From: Rhypophila decipiens
Taxonomy: Eukaryota; Ascomycota; Sordariomycetes; Sordariales; Naviculisporaceae
DNA length: 64,000 nucleotides
Direction of reading: 5' to 3'
Assembly (NCBI GenBank): GCA_033297075.1
Contig: MU858047.1
Span: 434,001-498,000 of the forward strand
The notes under the pieces were generated by a model. The model worked only from the letters and a program-made list of their open reading frames with translations, did not search any database and was not told the origin of the DNA. Made by a program: the position numbers and the translations under genes. Position 1 is the first letter of the stretch. The number at the start of each line of letters is the position of its first letter. Positions 47,263-59,071 of the stretch are shown piece by piece.

Positions 47263-49449
47263 ATGGGATACTGGAACGAAGAGGGCCGACCTGCCATCAT
47301 GGCGGCGGTAGAAGCCGCCTGTGATGCTGTTGCTGAGACTCTGACTGCAGGTACGCTACTGCCATCCTTTGTGATACTCTGGGGTGTCTGTTAACAATCG
47401 ATACTAGAAATGCGCGAACGAGATCGAACTCGGCATGCTTTCCTTGCTGATGAAGTTGACCGATTGAAAGCCTCTGCGGCGAGAGCGTCCGAGTTGGAAC
47501 AAGAGAACCTGACTTTGATGCGGCAAATGAATGAACTTAGGGACACGATGAAGCAAACGACTGCCCCTGTTATCCTCGAAAATCAGAGACTCGAAAAGAA
47601 CGAAGCTTCTGCGCTTCCAGGACGCAATGGGAAACGACAACCGCTTGGAGAGCTGCCCTTGAATGTCATCACTGGCCAATTGCAAACGAAAAAGGGTTCG
47701 GACTTTTCGGCTTTGGAGAAAGCAAATGCGGATCTCCTTCAAAAACTGGAGGTGAAAAGGGCCGCAGCCAGGCACCTAAAAGACCAGCGCGACGCGTGGA
47801 TGAAATACGCCGAGTCACTAGAGAAAAAGGTTGCCAGGTTAAAGGGAAAGATCCTGGCGCATGACAAACCCGATATTCCTACCCCTACTGTCTCGCGAGC
47901 GGATACAGCAGATGATGATGACCCGCCTCACGACCCTTCGCCACTATCGAGCTTCGTATCAAACCCAGAACAGGAGAGCAGGGCGTCGTTTTATCCAGAG
48001 GCTCTGGACGAGTTGAGAGACTCCAGAAGAGCCGCCTCAACACCAGCTACACTATTGCCTGGCAATCAGAAGCCCCTGGAGCAAAGGCCAAACGCGCCGC
48101 GTCTCGCAGAGGAAGAGACTTGGAGTGGAGACGAGGCTGAGGAGTCTGATGAACTCCCACGTTTACCCACTCAACCAGTCGAGGAAAACATCGCCAGAAT
48201 CAAACAAGAGCCATCTTCTGATCGTCCCATCGTCGTGTCCGAAAGGGCACTTCGGAAACGGAAGAACGTTAACCATGGTTCCGGCATGCCCCCAGCCCGC
48301 AGGCTCAAGACCGAACACAACGGTAGCTCAGATCCTGTTATAACCGGCACAGCGGCTGCATTTTCTCCCCATTCAAGCATAGATCTTGATGGCGAGCAAG
48401 GAGAAGTAATGACACCCAGGAAATTAAACCATTTCCAAGTCGAAACGCCCACGAATCGTACTCTGACCGAGAGGCGTCGCCAACCACTCCAGGAACTCCC
48501 AACTCACGTGTCGGATGATGACAGCACTCCAATCGCACCAGAAACGAGATATCAGAGGCCTCGGGAAGAAGTCGGACGGCCACTGCCCGCCACAGACGAC
48601 GATGACGATGAGGCCTTGGCGAACGGCGTGGCAGCTCTCGCTGAGGACAGGCCACCTGAATTTCATCCAAGGTCATCCAAAACAGGCAAGTTGCAGTCGC
48701 TTTTGAATGCACGCCCATTGGGGAGCGATCCCGTCATACCGCTGCGGACACCATCTTCCCGGACGAGTTCCTACCTGCCCCAGTCCGCTGTAGCTTTAGG
48801 TGATCGAAGGGCCGCGTCCGAACTCCGCGCAGGGACCGCTGTAGGGTCAACTTCCCTTCCCGGAACGGCTAAACGCCAGCCAGAGACCCCTTCCGCGGGA
48901 CACCCACGGCGACAAAAGCCGCTGAGGGAGCGGCCGGTGTCGGAGCTGAAGCTCGAGGACTTCAAGATCAACCCAAAATTCAACCATGGACACACACATG
49001 CATATAACGAGGTTGTTCGCAGCCGAGCTGAACGAGCAGAGCTAGAAGGCTGCACCGACCCGAACTGTTGTGGAAGGGCATTCTCCACAATGGCACAGTC
49101 CGAGCTCGGCTTTGGTGGGCTGGACATTTTGAAGAAACCGGAAAATATCAAGTTGCTCGAGGACTACCTCGGCGACGACGCTTATCGACTTGGCAGCATG
49201 GCAGTGAATGAGAAAAAAGAGTTGTGGCTGGAAGCAAAAACCCAAGACTACGCCAAACGGCTGGGTAAGCACCGACACAGATTCGGCCGACCGCCATCTC
49301 CACCTGGGTACTGGAACCCCGACTTTCCAAGCACACAGGAGGTCGAAGCAAGGAGGAAGGAGGGGCAAGAAATGGAGAGCAAGATGGTCGAGGAGAGATG
49401 GCGTGAAGCGACGAGGGGCGGCGGGAGGTGGCTTTTCAGGGATGAATAA
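47263..49449 (+). CDS. SAE2: DNA endonuclease activator Ctp1/Sae2/CtIP-like
   Basis: It should activate the Mre11-Rad50-Nbs1 nuclease to start end resection at DNA double-strand breaks and to remove blocked ends in meiosis. Exons 47263-47350 and 47408-49449 give 709 residues. The 57-base intron begins GTACGC and has a TTAAC-type site before TAG. The N terminus (about residues 30-75) and a second stretch (about 115-150) look like coiled coils, as needed for tetramerisation. The middle is long, disordered and acidic, with many S/T-P and S-x-x-E sites. The C terminus has the family domain: a cysteine cluster C-T-D-P-N-C-C (residues 578-584), then K-H-R-H-R at about 650-654 followed by P-P-S-P-P-G-Y-W, the R-H-R motif that contacts DNA and nuclease. 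The start was chosen by joining the short first exon, which gives a conserved-looking helix. The length is usual for filamentous fungi. Confidence 0.88.
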
Positions 49450-50692
49450 CCTTGCTGGTTTCTTTCGTGTTTGACACCACATGGATTCAAGTGCTCAAGT
49501 ATCCGGCAAGATGGCGAAGCCAAGGTGATGGATGGACTATTCCCCTGATGAATGGTAGCTTATCTGGTTTATGTATTCACAACTGAAGAACCTTTTCCAG
49601 GTTGAATATATGATACGGCTGTGTCTCTTGAACGATGCGTAGGATACTAGCCTTCCCCGCTGCTCCAGGTCTGCATTGTTTTCTGTTGAGATAGCTGTGA
49701 TCAGCTTGAAACGCTTCCAATGGAGCTTGGCGTTGCGATTGCTGTTGCGAGCGAGGTAAACATTATTAAATGAAGAATTACAGGGTATGTAGCTTTGATA
49801 TTATACTCCGTACACAACCATCATCCAATGGTTAGCTTGCCCTTCTAAACTTCCCTATGAAACGCATCCTTGATATTCTCTGGCCTATCCAGCAATACAC
49901 ATGACTTGTCTACCATGAAATATCTGCTCAAGAGCCATTACACAAACGTCCCAATTGCCCGGCTGATAAAAAGTTTAAAAGCGGAAGCATGCCGAACGTG
50001 ACGAGTCTGGACCTGTGATCTGGTCCGTGTCCCACGGTCCCACGGTCCCACCTCAAAAAAACAACCCGCAGCTGTCGAAACAAAATGCTGATTGGCTAGA
50101 GTCAGACCCTCCAGTCGCCAAGCCGTAGAGTGGCCCGTGCGCCTCCAGTGTCGCCTCCCCTGCGCCCTGGAACCTTCGCGCGCAGGGCGAGTGCTTAACA
50201 ACTGAAGTCGGCATAAATTTTGTCAGAGCCAGAAACCTTAACATTGTTCCTCGAGCTCCGCCAACGACGACCAACGTTTACCACCAAAAAACACATCCTC
50301 TCGCAAAGGCGCGCAGTCCGCCATCAGCTCCCTTCGCAGGGCTCCCGGATCTTCAATGCGCTCGCTCGACTAGTAGTATTTTACCCGTCCTAGGTTTAGG
50401 TTTACGCTCTCCGAGTTTGACACGACACTTCCAAACTCAGCGGTAGCAATCCCCGTGACGGGTTGGTCTTGGTCGCCGCATCTTCTAATTCGAGCGCCTC
50501 GACGCGAAAAGTCTCAACTCGAATCCGAATTCGGCCAATTCCATCCAACTCCAACCAAAGCTCATCATCATTCGCTACTTGGATCTCGCGCCATTAACCT
50601 TGCCGTTTCCTGGCTCCGAGTCGATCGCTTTGCTGCGGTGGCCCTCACAACCTTGTGGGTAGCTACCGCAACACAATAACCCCCAGGCCGGC
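49450..50692 (+). promoter_or_regulatory. upstream region of UBP3
   Basis: A 1.2-kb spacer between tandem genes. It contains a short tandem repeat (separate entry) and a C/T-rich leader before the ATG at 50693. No gene seen. Confidence 0.45.
50027..50051. repeat. short tandem repeat (GGTCCCAC)3
   Basis: Three near-perfect copies of an 8-base unit lie about 640 bases upstream of the UBP3 start. Repeated factor binding is possible but unproven. Confidence 0.75.
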
Positions 50693-53600
50693 ATGATGGA
50701 CAAACATCTGCCGGCTGGGCAGCCGATGCAGGGCGGCGCTGACATGGTACCTGGGCCTGGCGGGAGAGCGGCTCCTGGAGCACATGGTCATGTTTATACC
50801 CACGGCCATGGGCACAACCAAGGACATGGTCCTCGACGTGGAGGACGCCCCCAGTATGCCAACCACTACTACCAACAGCATGTCCCCCAGCAGCCCATGT
50901 ATCCCACTGCCAACTACGGAATGAATCCCTACGCTGGGGCCTATTATCCTATGCCTCACTACCAGAATGGTGGCATGCCCGCCCAACCGTACATGCAGTA
51001 TCCCCCCTCTGGATACACTCGGTCGCCGCCGGCCATGAACCACTACGTTCCCATGCCTACGGCCTATTCAAGGCCTCCCCAGCATTCGCCGATTGTAGCA
51101 TCGTCCTACCAGATTCCGCCTCCTATCGTACAAGCTCCTCCCCTTCCGCCCCCGACGCCGTCATCCACCCATTCCTTGAGCGGCCCGCCGCCGATGACAC
51201 CTCCGGTAGTGCAGCCCGAGACTGCCCCCATCCCGGTCGAATCTCAGCCGCAGCCGCAGCCGCAGTCCCATGTTGAGGTACAACCGGATGTCCAACAAGA
51301 GATTCAACCTACGTTACCTCCCCAGTCACCGGCACCGTCACAGGCAGAAGCCCAGGCTTCGCCCGTCGCGGAACCAAAGGTCAACCGCTTCAGACCCCCT
51401 GTTCCCTGGATGTCACACCCCGACCAGCCTTTCCCATCTCGTGCCCGAAGATCCAGAAAGACCAGGCAAATAAATGCCGATGCCGTTCGAGTGGACATGC
51501 CACAGAACCAGTACAGCTCGCCCGCGGAAGACACTACAGAGACAGAAGCAACTCCTTCTGTCCAGGGAGAATCCCAGCCGGCTCCGGAAGCAGCTAATGG
51601 CCAGACCAACGCCACGACGCCGAAAGTGACATCCCAAGTGCCAGCGGTTGAGCCTCGATCCGAGACCCCATCCACACAGGATCAGCCCTCGGAGGATACA
51701 ACCTCGACCTCTCCCACGACCCCTAGCTCTGGTCAGCCATCCCGTACGCCCACCGCCACGACAGCAACTCCGAACAAGTCGACGAAGCCTGCTCTCAAGC
51801 CTACTATTCCGGCCATTCCCGTTATCCCCATACTCCCTCGGACGAGCCCTAAGACGAGCCCCAAGGAATCTAAGACTTCCAGCGCCACAGAAAAGGCCTC
51901 GGCTGAAAGCGACAAGGCTACTCCTGCTCCTGTTGAAGGGACTCCCGAGACGTCTCCCAAGGAAACCAACGGAAAGGTGGAGGAAACTGCGGCCCCTGTT
52001 GCCCAGTCTGCCCCGGCACCCGCCAAACCCCGTCTTTGGACTGGTCTGTTTTCTAAGCCTGCCGCGACCTCTGTCAATGCAAACGCCTCGACTACTGGCT
52101 CTCACTCTCAAACTAACGGGGCCTCTGCTGCGGATGGCTCGGCTGGCGGGTCTGCTTCAGGCGCCGGGCTCGGAAAGCCCACCGGAAACGCCCTTGCAGA
52201 TGCCATTCAGGCCTATCGTGTCGATGGCTCCGAAAAGATCGCTTTCCTAGAGCCACGTGGGCTGGTTAATACTGGAAATATGTGTTATATGAATTCTGTA
52301 AGCACCAGCCGGTCGTCTGACTTTCCGCTTCATTCCGATGGCTAATTCAATGACTACAGGTTTTACAAGTACTTGTCTTCTGCGTTACGTTTTACGATTT
52401 CCTGGATCACGTCAGCAAAAAAGCTGCCCATAGCTTCAAGAGCGAGACTCCTCTGCTCGATGCCATGTGAGGCCCGCAATCGCGCTTTTAGGTCATGCTG
52501 ATGCTAACTGGTTGTCAACAGAATCTTGTTCATGAGAGAATTCAAAATTATCGACTCGGCCGCTTCGACTGAGCAGCTGAGACGACGCCTCAAGAACGAG
52601 GAACTCGAACAGTATGGTGAACAGTTCATCCCTGAGTTTGTCTACGATGCCATAAGGAAGCTTCCACGATTTGCTAGCATGAGAGTGAGTTATTTCCCCC
52701 TGTCCTTTTTCGCCTCCAAATATTGACCTTTTTCCAGCGTGGCCACCAACAAGACGCCGAGGAATTTCTCGGATTCCTGCTTGACGGTCTCCATGAGGAA
52801 TGCACCCAGGTGATGCGTGTTGCACCGGCCTCCACGGCCTCGACTGCTCCCAACTCCTCTCTCCCGTCCCCTACGTCTTCGAAGCCATCCGAGGCTGAGG
52901 GCAATGACTGGCTCGAGGTTGGACCGCGTCAGCGTGCCGCCGTCACTCGCTCTTCGGGACATTCCAGCATATCTTCGCCTGTCACCAAGATCTTTGGGGG
53001 ACAGCTCCGATCCGAGCTCCGTGTCCCTGGTCTGAAGACTTCAATCACCCTAGAGCCGTATCAGCCACTGCAGCTTGATATCGGAGCGCCGGATGTCCGG
53101 AATATCGTCGACGCCCTCAAGGGCCTGACTCGCCCGGAGACTCTTCACGGTGATTTCAACTCACCTCAAGGGAAAGATTCAAAGGCGATCAAGCAGGTTA
53201 CCATTGAATCCCTCCCACCAGTCCTCATCCTCCACCTGAAGCGTTTCCAGTTCGATGCCGAAGGCCATGGCACTGTCAAGATCTGGAAGAAGATTGGTTA
53301 CCCTCTTGAACTTGAGATCCCTGCCGAGGTTCTATCGCGCCCGAAGCGCAACGCCCTCAACGCAGAGGGCGCAGGCCTGCCCCGGTATCGCCTCATCTCT
53401 GTTGTCTACCACCATGGAAAGAACGCAAGTGGCGGTCATTACACTGTTGATGTCCGTCGCCAAGATGGACGGGAGTGGATCCGTATCGATGATACTGTCA
53501 TCAGGCGTGTGCGGAGCGAGGAGGTGGCTGAAGGCGGCTCTGAGGAAGAGCCCGCAAAGGCCAACAACCCTGCCAGCAGCCGGAAGGATGGTGTGTCGGC

Positions 53601-53802
53601 AGCAAACAACAGATTCGTGGGTATGACCGATGAGGAAGCCGGCGACGACGAGGGCTGGAAACCCGCCCCTGCCAGCGGCAAGAAGTGGAGCAGTGTTGTC
53701 AACGGCGCACAGCCGTCCACCAACGGCGCCAAACCAAAACAACACCACGATAGCATCAAGGACAACAAGGTTGCCTACCTCTTGTTCTACCAGCGGATCT
53801 AG
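50693..53802 (+). CDS. UBP3: ubiquitin carboxyl-terminal hydrolase (Ubp3/USP10-like)
   Basis: A cysteine protease that removes ubiquitin from proteins. Its relatives work with the cofactor Bre5/G3BP in vesicle transport, ribophagy and transcription control. Exons 50693-52297, 52360-52466, 52522-52684 and 52738-53802 give 979 residues. Introns are 53-62 nt with GTAAGC, GTGAGG and GTGAGT donors. Residues 1-500 are a disordered tail rich in Pro, Gln, Ser and Thr, with His/Gly/Tyr-rich stretches at the start. The peptidase C19 domain begins near residue 515. The Cys box is G-L-V-N-T-G-N-M-C-Y with Cys531. Q-Q-D-A-E-E-F lies at the start of exon 4. The His box is N-A-S-G-G-H-Y with His859, followed by W-I-R-I-D-D. 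All catalytic features are present, so the enzyme should be active. Intron 1 lies four codons after the catalytic cysteine. Confidence 0.94.
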
Positions 53803-54799
53803 GAAGACATAGATTGACTAGACGATATAAGGATGAGCTTTTGGGGACACGACGATCGCCGTTTCGACGATCCAAAATGAAAATTACGCGGAGTTATTGG
53901 TAATATGCCCTGGTCAAGCGCGGACTATGAATGGTGGACATTATGACCGATTTTGGAACTTGACGAATAGCATATATTCTGGTGGATTGGTTTACCGGAC
54001 AGGTGGCGCGAGTTTGGGTCTATTCCTTGGTCCGTTTAGACTGGATTCTCAGGCTGAATTCCCTCATGGAATGTGGGCGAACGAGTGAATACGGGGTGTG
54101 CTCTATGTGCGGGAGGAAGGATGTCCATGTTCTCCATGGTAAGTAGAGGACAGAGAGGGAGCGAGGGAGACGAAAATAAAAAAAAGAACAGGGGTACAGA
54201 GTATCACCAGATGGCGGCGGCTTATTCGGTCTGCCACAGGGATACTTTCTTTTGCCTGCTCACGCAGTCATAAAATTTCGATAATTCCGACACCTGACAA
54301 AGCTAACCAACCTCACCTATCTTAACTATCACTACTACTTAGGTCTTGTCAGTAATACTATACTATCATTCTCAGTTTATGACATCTCTATCACGGGATT
54401 ATACTGTGCGCTCATTTGTTGGCTCCTGTTTAGAATAGAAGGTGTAAATATCCGTATAATAAAGTTACCTACCAGGTATTCTCTACAGCACGGGTATGTC
54501 CGTGAAATCGCCGAACTTCGGAAGTGGGGCACAATAGCGCCAAGACTTGTTAATGGTACGGCGCCCACAGACTGGACAGGGGCCCCTGAAAAAAAGTTGT
54601 TTGACGTGCAACTTCGCGTCAAGCTTGGTTCTTTGGCAAAAAGAAGTTTCGCGGCAGGTTCAATCATGCGAGACTGGAGATGAAAAGTCGGGATGCAATA
54701 TCTCCCGTATCAACACCATCGAAGAAATTTAGAGAGGCCAACCACACTATAAATTGGCGCGTAATCGTCTCCTAGTTTCTAGGAACCAAGGCAGCCGAG
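53803..54799 (+). promoter_or_regulatory. spacer between UBP3 and PET127
   Basis: About 1 kb with the UBP3 3' end and the PET127 promoter. No gene or clear motif seen. Confidence 0.45.
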
Positions 54800-57700
54800 A
54801 TGTTGCACTTGAGCCACCGGGCACGTCTCAGGGCCAAGCCCGGGTTCATCTGCACATCCTGTCGGCATACTCTCTTGCAACAGCAACAAAACCCGCGACA
54901 ACAGCAAACGGCGAAATGTTCGACTTTAGTCACGGCTGCTGCCGCCGGCGTCGCCGCCATACCGGCGGTGTCTTCCTCTCCAGCTTTGGCCTCATCGTCC
55001 AGCCTGTTTCCGAGTTCCCTTCGTAACGACTTTAGGGTAAACCGTCGCACATTCTCGACTACCACACCATCCTGCGCTAGATCGAAAAAGAAAAAGAAAG
55101 AGCCGAACAATGATACCGTCGCCTTGCCACAGTATGAAGCCCCGGTCGGTGACGCAACTACAGCTGTAGAGACGGGCAAGAAGAAGCGGAAGGGGAAGAA
55201 AAAAAATAAGAAGGAGACGGCGACGGCGACGGCGACAGAGGCTAAGGAGGAGACGGCGACGGAGGCCAAGGAGGAGACAGCAACAGAGACCAAGAAGAAG
55301 GGCAAGAAGAAGGGGAAGGGGAAGAAAAAAAATAAGAAGGAGACGGCGACGGCGACGGCGACAGAGGCCAAGGACGAGACGGCGACAGAGGCCAAGGAGG
55401 AGACGGCGACAGAGGCCAAGGAGGAGACAGCGACGGAGGCCAAGGACGAGGGCAAGAAGAAGGGGAAGGGGAAGAAAAATAACAAGGAGGAGACGGCGAC
55501 AGAGGCCAAGGAGGAGACGGCGACGGAGGCTAAAGAGGAGACAGCGACGGAGGCCCAGGACGAGGGCAATGGCGAGGTCAAAACTAAGAGTACGCGCAAA
55601 AGCAACAGCAAAGCAGCTGTAAAAAGGACCGAGAAAAAGATGGAGAAAAAGATCAAGAAAAAGACAAGGTCCAGGAAGGAGAAAACAGAGGGCGAAGCCG
55701 AGGTCGAAATCGAGGGCGACAACGAAAACAAGACGACGGTCGGGAATAAGGACAAAACGAGCTTCGGGATAAGGAGGACCGTCGGATCCCGCGAGGCACC
55801 GAGCTTCAGGGTAAGAAAAATCAAATTGCGCGACACACAGCTTCTGGCACCAGACAAGATGGATCGACGGTTCAAGGTGCGACTTCGCAGACTGAAAGCG
55901 AGGAAACGTTTGATCAATGATCCGAGTATCCTTGACGCAGACGAGTACAAACTGAAGGCCGTGGGCGGTGGTGATCAACCACCCGTGGCCAGATTAGCAC
56001 ACGGCCTCGACCGGGTTCTGTTCAATCCAGGCGTCTACCATCTCCAAGATCCACGATCCAGAGTCTACAACTTCGACCCCTATCTGTCGCGCATCATACC
56101 TGTCAAAGAGTTTGATTTCGATGCGCTCAAGAAGTACATCACATCATCCGAGGACACCAAGCTGATAGAGATGGCCGCCACACACAAGCGAGAGTACACC
56201 GGATCAACATCGAGCATGACGTCGATACTCTCGCACTTTCACTTCCTCCTCTCCATGTTGCGACCCGTTGATGCCCTTACCACATCGAGACACTTTGAGG
56301 TTGTCAGCAACAAATTCACTCGAAGCTCGACCGCCCCTATTGCCGCGTTTCTTCATTACAAGGACGGCGTTTATGCCATCGACGCAGACAAGGAGTTTGA
56401 CAACGCGACCGTTCTCATGCTGCTGGGCCACTCAATGGAAAAACTTCTGACAGTTCCCAAGGAAGAATTCCAAAAGTACCACAAGGCCCACTCCAGCCAG
56501 CTGACGGAAGAGGAGCGCAACACGCCTGAGCCATACCATTACTCGCTTCTCGGCAAATTCTTGATGCGCTCACAGATCGACGCATATGATCCTCGGCTGC
56601 CGGGCACGGGCACCTTCGACCTCAAGACCAGAGCCGTGGCACCAATCCGGCTCAGCTCAAGAGACATGAAGCGGGGTCTTGGCTATGAGATTCGCAACCG
56701 ATTCGGGCAGTGGGAGTCGTACGAGCGCGAGTATCACGACCTGACTCGGAGCGGCTTTCTGAAGTACTCGCTCCAAGTCCGGATCGGCCGCATGGATGGC
56801 TGTTTTGTGGCCTACCACAACACGGAGCGCATCTTTGGCTTCCAATACGTCCCACTCTCCGAGATGGACCAAGCCCTGCACGGGACTCCGAACCCAGATG
56901 TCGGAGACCGTGAGTTCAACCTTAGCATTGGACTCCTGGAAAAGGCCCTGGACAAGGCAACTCAGAGGTTCCCGAAGCGGTCACTTCGTCTCCATTTCGA
57001 GACGCGGCCCACATCAACGGCCCCAGTCATGTACATCTTTGCTGAGCCGGTCACGGCCGAGCAGATCAAGAAGGTTCAGGAGAAGTCGCGTAAGAAGGTG
57101 GACGATCTAGAGCAGGAAGTTTTGGAAGTAGAGCAGGAGCTTGACAAGGCACATGACAATCTGCCCACGATCGACGGTGACGCCGCCCAAGAGTCGGGTG
57201 TAACAGGACAGCCCACTCGTGGGGGGGAATTGAATGTCGTAGCTAAGCCCTTTGCTGGCGAAGAAGCCTGCAAAGCGATCTGGGTAGAGATACAGGAGAA
57301 GATCAAGACTGCGAACTTCCTGAAAGACGACAAGACAGGGCGGGAAATTGTTAGGACTTGTATCAAGTCTGCCCTCCTGGAAAGCGGCATTATTGACAGC
57401 AGCGACCCAGATTTATTCCCTCGCTACATCGAAGCACTGTTTGACGCGGTTGCACCAAAGGAGTGGTCTGAGGCTTCCGCCCTTGACAGTCTAACCGCGC
57501 CGGAGTCTGTCCCAGAAGCCGGCAAGATATCATTGAAAGATCGTCTCCTTGGGTTCGCTTCTGGGGTGATCCCCTCACTAAGAGAATCTGCTCCTCCCGC
57601 GGTAGAGGCAGCCCTCCTCAAAGACCTCTTTCTCCAGCTCGCTTCCAGTGTCAAGACGGATCGGAACCTGACGCAGCCACCTCAGGAGTCTTCTGCTGCA

Positions 57701-59071
57701 CAGGCAGCAGAAGACAGCGTCAGCCAGGACATATTGAACCTCCGAAAATTCATGGCTATCCTCTCAACCCTCGCCAACAAGACCGATCCCTCATCAGCGG
57801 CAGTAGAGAAGGCAGTCGAGGAGCCAGTCGAGAAGGCGGTCGAGGAGCCAGTCGAGGAAGACGAAGAATCCCCCCCAACAGAGCTCCTCGGCATACTTCT
57901 AAAAGTCGAAAACATCGTCAACGGCAAACCGGTAACCCGGCCCAGCGGCAACAAGCCGATCCAAGACTGGCGAGTCGAATACGAACTCGAAGAAATCACG
58001 GATCATCAGAGAGCGCACCGGCTATACGCCCAACTACGCGAGCGACGCCGCAAAGCTTTCGCACGAACAGAAGAACCCCCGCCCTCTGCCGATTCCCCTG
58101 CATCGTCACGAAACAAATATAAATATGACAAACAGTTCGGAGCTCTTTTGCAAAAGTGGGCAAACAAGGGCAAAGCGTGGCGCGAAGACGAGCACAAGGC
58201 GTTTGAGTCCCTCCCCGTCCAGGTGGTCGATTCTCAAGCCCCCTTGACATGGAAATCGGTCTTTGGTCCCGAGGCGGTCAAGAAGCCCGAGCTACCGTAT
58301 CAAACCGTGGAAATGCCAAACGAGACGGGAAAGTGGGAGGATAGTACCCGACGCGAGGAGCTGGCAACGCTTCTCAGGGCGAGGGACGTGCACCTCCCTC
58401 AGTTTGACGCGTCCAGCTCGTTTTACGAGCATGATTCTGGCAAGATCCTGCCTCAGCTTCGGGCTAGTCTGGCGATGAACAAAAAGCTCGAGAAGAGGGT
58501 TTCTCAGCTGAGGACGGCGTTGGCGCAGCAGGAGAGGCGTAAGGCCGCTCAGGAGCAGAAGCGAACCTTTTATAAAGATGGTATAGCCGCGCAGGGGGAT
58601 ATGTTGGGGTTGAGTTTGAATGAGTTGCCTGCTGAGGAAGAGGAGGAGGAGGAGGGGATACTGACTGAAAAGAACAAGGAGGAGGAGGAGGGGATTCTGA
58701 CTGAAAAGAATAAGGAGGAGGGGATTATAACCAAAAAAGGCAAGGAAGAGGAGATACTAACTAAAAAGGGCAAGGAGGAGGGGGGGATTCTACCTGAAAA
58801 GGGCAAAGAGGAGGAGGAGATTCTGACTGAAAAGAACAAGGAGGAGGGGATTATAACTAAAAAGGGCAAGGAAGAGGAGATACCAACTGAAAAGGGCATG
58901 GAGGAGGAGAGGATTCTACCTGAAAAGGGCAAAGAGGAGGAGGAGATTCTGACTGAAAAGGAAGAGGAGGAGGAGCTTGGGTCGAAGAAACCACCACTAA
59001 ACAGAAGGGAAAGAAGAAGACTAAAGCGACTTTTAGCAGGAGGTTCCTGGTGGGGAGACGGAGCTCGATAG
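54800..59071 (+). CDS. PET127: mitochondrial membrane protein Pet127-like, repeat-expanded
   Basis: Pet127 is a mitochondrial membrane-associated protein needed for 5' processing and stability of mitochondrial RNAs. This copy is a single exon of 1423 residues. The N terminus is a likely mitochondrial presequence: basic, with R-A-R-L-R and C-T-S-C-R, no acids in the first 30 residues, then R-R-T-F-S-T-T. Residues about 95-270 are Lys/Glu-rich repeats built from the unit K-E-E-T-A-T-E-A. The Pet127 domain follows at about 390-760, with H-G-L-D-R-V-L-F-N-P-G, F-D-P-Y-L-S and later R-x-D-G-C-F-V-A-Y-H-N-T. Then come a coiled-coil-like Lys/Glu stretch and further unrecognised sequence. The last 150 residues hold a second repeat array, with units such as E-G-I-L-T-E-K-N-K and E-E-G-I-I-T-K-K-G-K. 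The core is intact. The low-complexity arrays make the protein considerably longer than its yeast relative. The function of the C-terminal part is unknown. Confidence 0.86.
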   Translation: MLHLSHRARLRAKPGFICTSCRHTLLQQQQNPRQQQTAKCSTLVTAAAAGVAAIPAVSSSPALASSSSLFPSSLRNDFRVNRRTFSTTTPSCARSKKKKKEPNNDTVALPQYEAPVGDATTAVETGKKKRKGKKKNKKETATATATEAKEETATEAKEETATETKKKGKKKGKGKKKNKKETATATATEAKDETATEAKEETATEAKEETATEAKDEGKKKGKGKKNNKEETATEAKEETATEAKEETATEAQDEGNGEVKTKSTRKSNSKAAVKRTEKKMEKKIKKKTRSRKEKTEGEAEVEIEGDNENKTTVGNKDKTSFGIRRTVGSREAPSFRVRKIKLRDTQLLAPDKMDRRFKVRLRRLKARKRLINDPSILDADEYKLKAVGGGDQPPVARLAHGLDRVLFNPGVYHLQDPRSRVYNFDPYLSRIIPVKEFDFDALKKYITSSEDTKLIEMAATHKREYTGSTSSMTSILSHFHFLLSMLRPVDALTTSRHFEVVSNKFTRSSTAPIAAFLHYKDGVYAIDADKEFDNATVLMLLGHSMEKLLTVPKEEFQKYHKAHSSQLTEEERNTPEPYHYSLLGKFLMRSQIDAYDPRLPGTGTFDLKTRAVAPIRLSSRDMKRGLGYEIRNRFGQWESYEREYHDLTRSGFLKYSLQVRIGRMDGCFVAYHNTERIFGFQYVPLSEMDQALHGTPNPDVGDREFNLSIGLLEKALDKATQRFPKRSLRLHFETRPTSTAPVMYIFAEPVTAEQIKKVQEKSRKKVDDLEQEVLEVEQELDKAHDNLPTIDGDAAQESGVTGQPTRGGELNVVAKPFAGEEACKAIWVEIQEKIKTANFLKDDKTGREIVRTCIKSALLESGIIDSSDPDLFPRYIEALFDAVAPKEWSEASALDSLTAPESVPEAGKISLKDRLLGFASGVIPSLRESAPPAVEAALLKDLFLQLASSVKTDRNLTQPPQESSAAQAAEDSVSQDILNLRKFMAILSTLANKTDPSSAAVEKAVEEPVEKAVEEPVEEDEESPPTELLGILLKVENIVNGKPVTRPSGNKPIQDWRVEYELEEITDHQRAHRLYAQLRERRRKAFARTEEPPPSADSPASSRNKYKYDKQFGALLQKWANKGKAWREDEHKAFESLPVQVVDSQAPLTWKSVFGPEAVKKPELPYQTVEMPNETGKWEDSTRREELATLLRARDVHLPQFDASSSFYEHDSGKILPQLRASLAMNKKLEKRVSQLRTALAQQERRKAAQEQKRTFYKDGIAAQGDMLGLSLNELPAEEEEEEEGILTEKNKEEEEGILTEKNKEEGIITKKGKEEEILTKKGKEEGGILPEKGKEEEEILTEKNKEEGIITKKGKEEEIPTEKGMEEERILPEKGKEEEEILTEKEEEEELGSKKPPLNRRERRRLKRLLAGGSWWGDGAR
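55205..55572 (+). repeat. coding minisatellite in the PET127 N-terminal part
   Basis: Repeats of about 24 bases (GAGGCCAAGGAGGAGACGGCGACA-like) alternate with Lys-rich blocks of GGCAAGAAGAAGGGGAAG. All keep frame, since units are multiples of three. The two larger blocks (starting near 55212 and 55344) are near-copies of each other. Confidence 0.85.
58638..58970 (+). repeat. purine-rich coding repeat in the PET127 C-terminal part
   Basis: The plus strand is mostly A and G for over 300 bases and encodes imperfect units of about 10-13 residues. At least seven units can be told apart. Such asymmetric purine tracts can form triplex or slipped structures. Confidence 0.8.

Noticed and set aside
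51413..52111. 232-codon Arg/Gly-rich minus frame
   Set aside because: Antisense of the Pro/Ser-rich tail of UBP3.
54772..55978. Two long minus-strand frames with Ser/Val/Phe or Leu/Arg repeats
   Set aside because: Shadows of the PET127 repeats.
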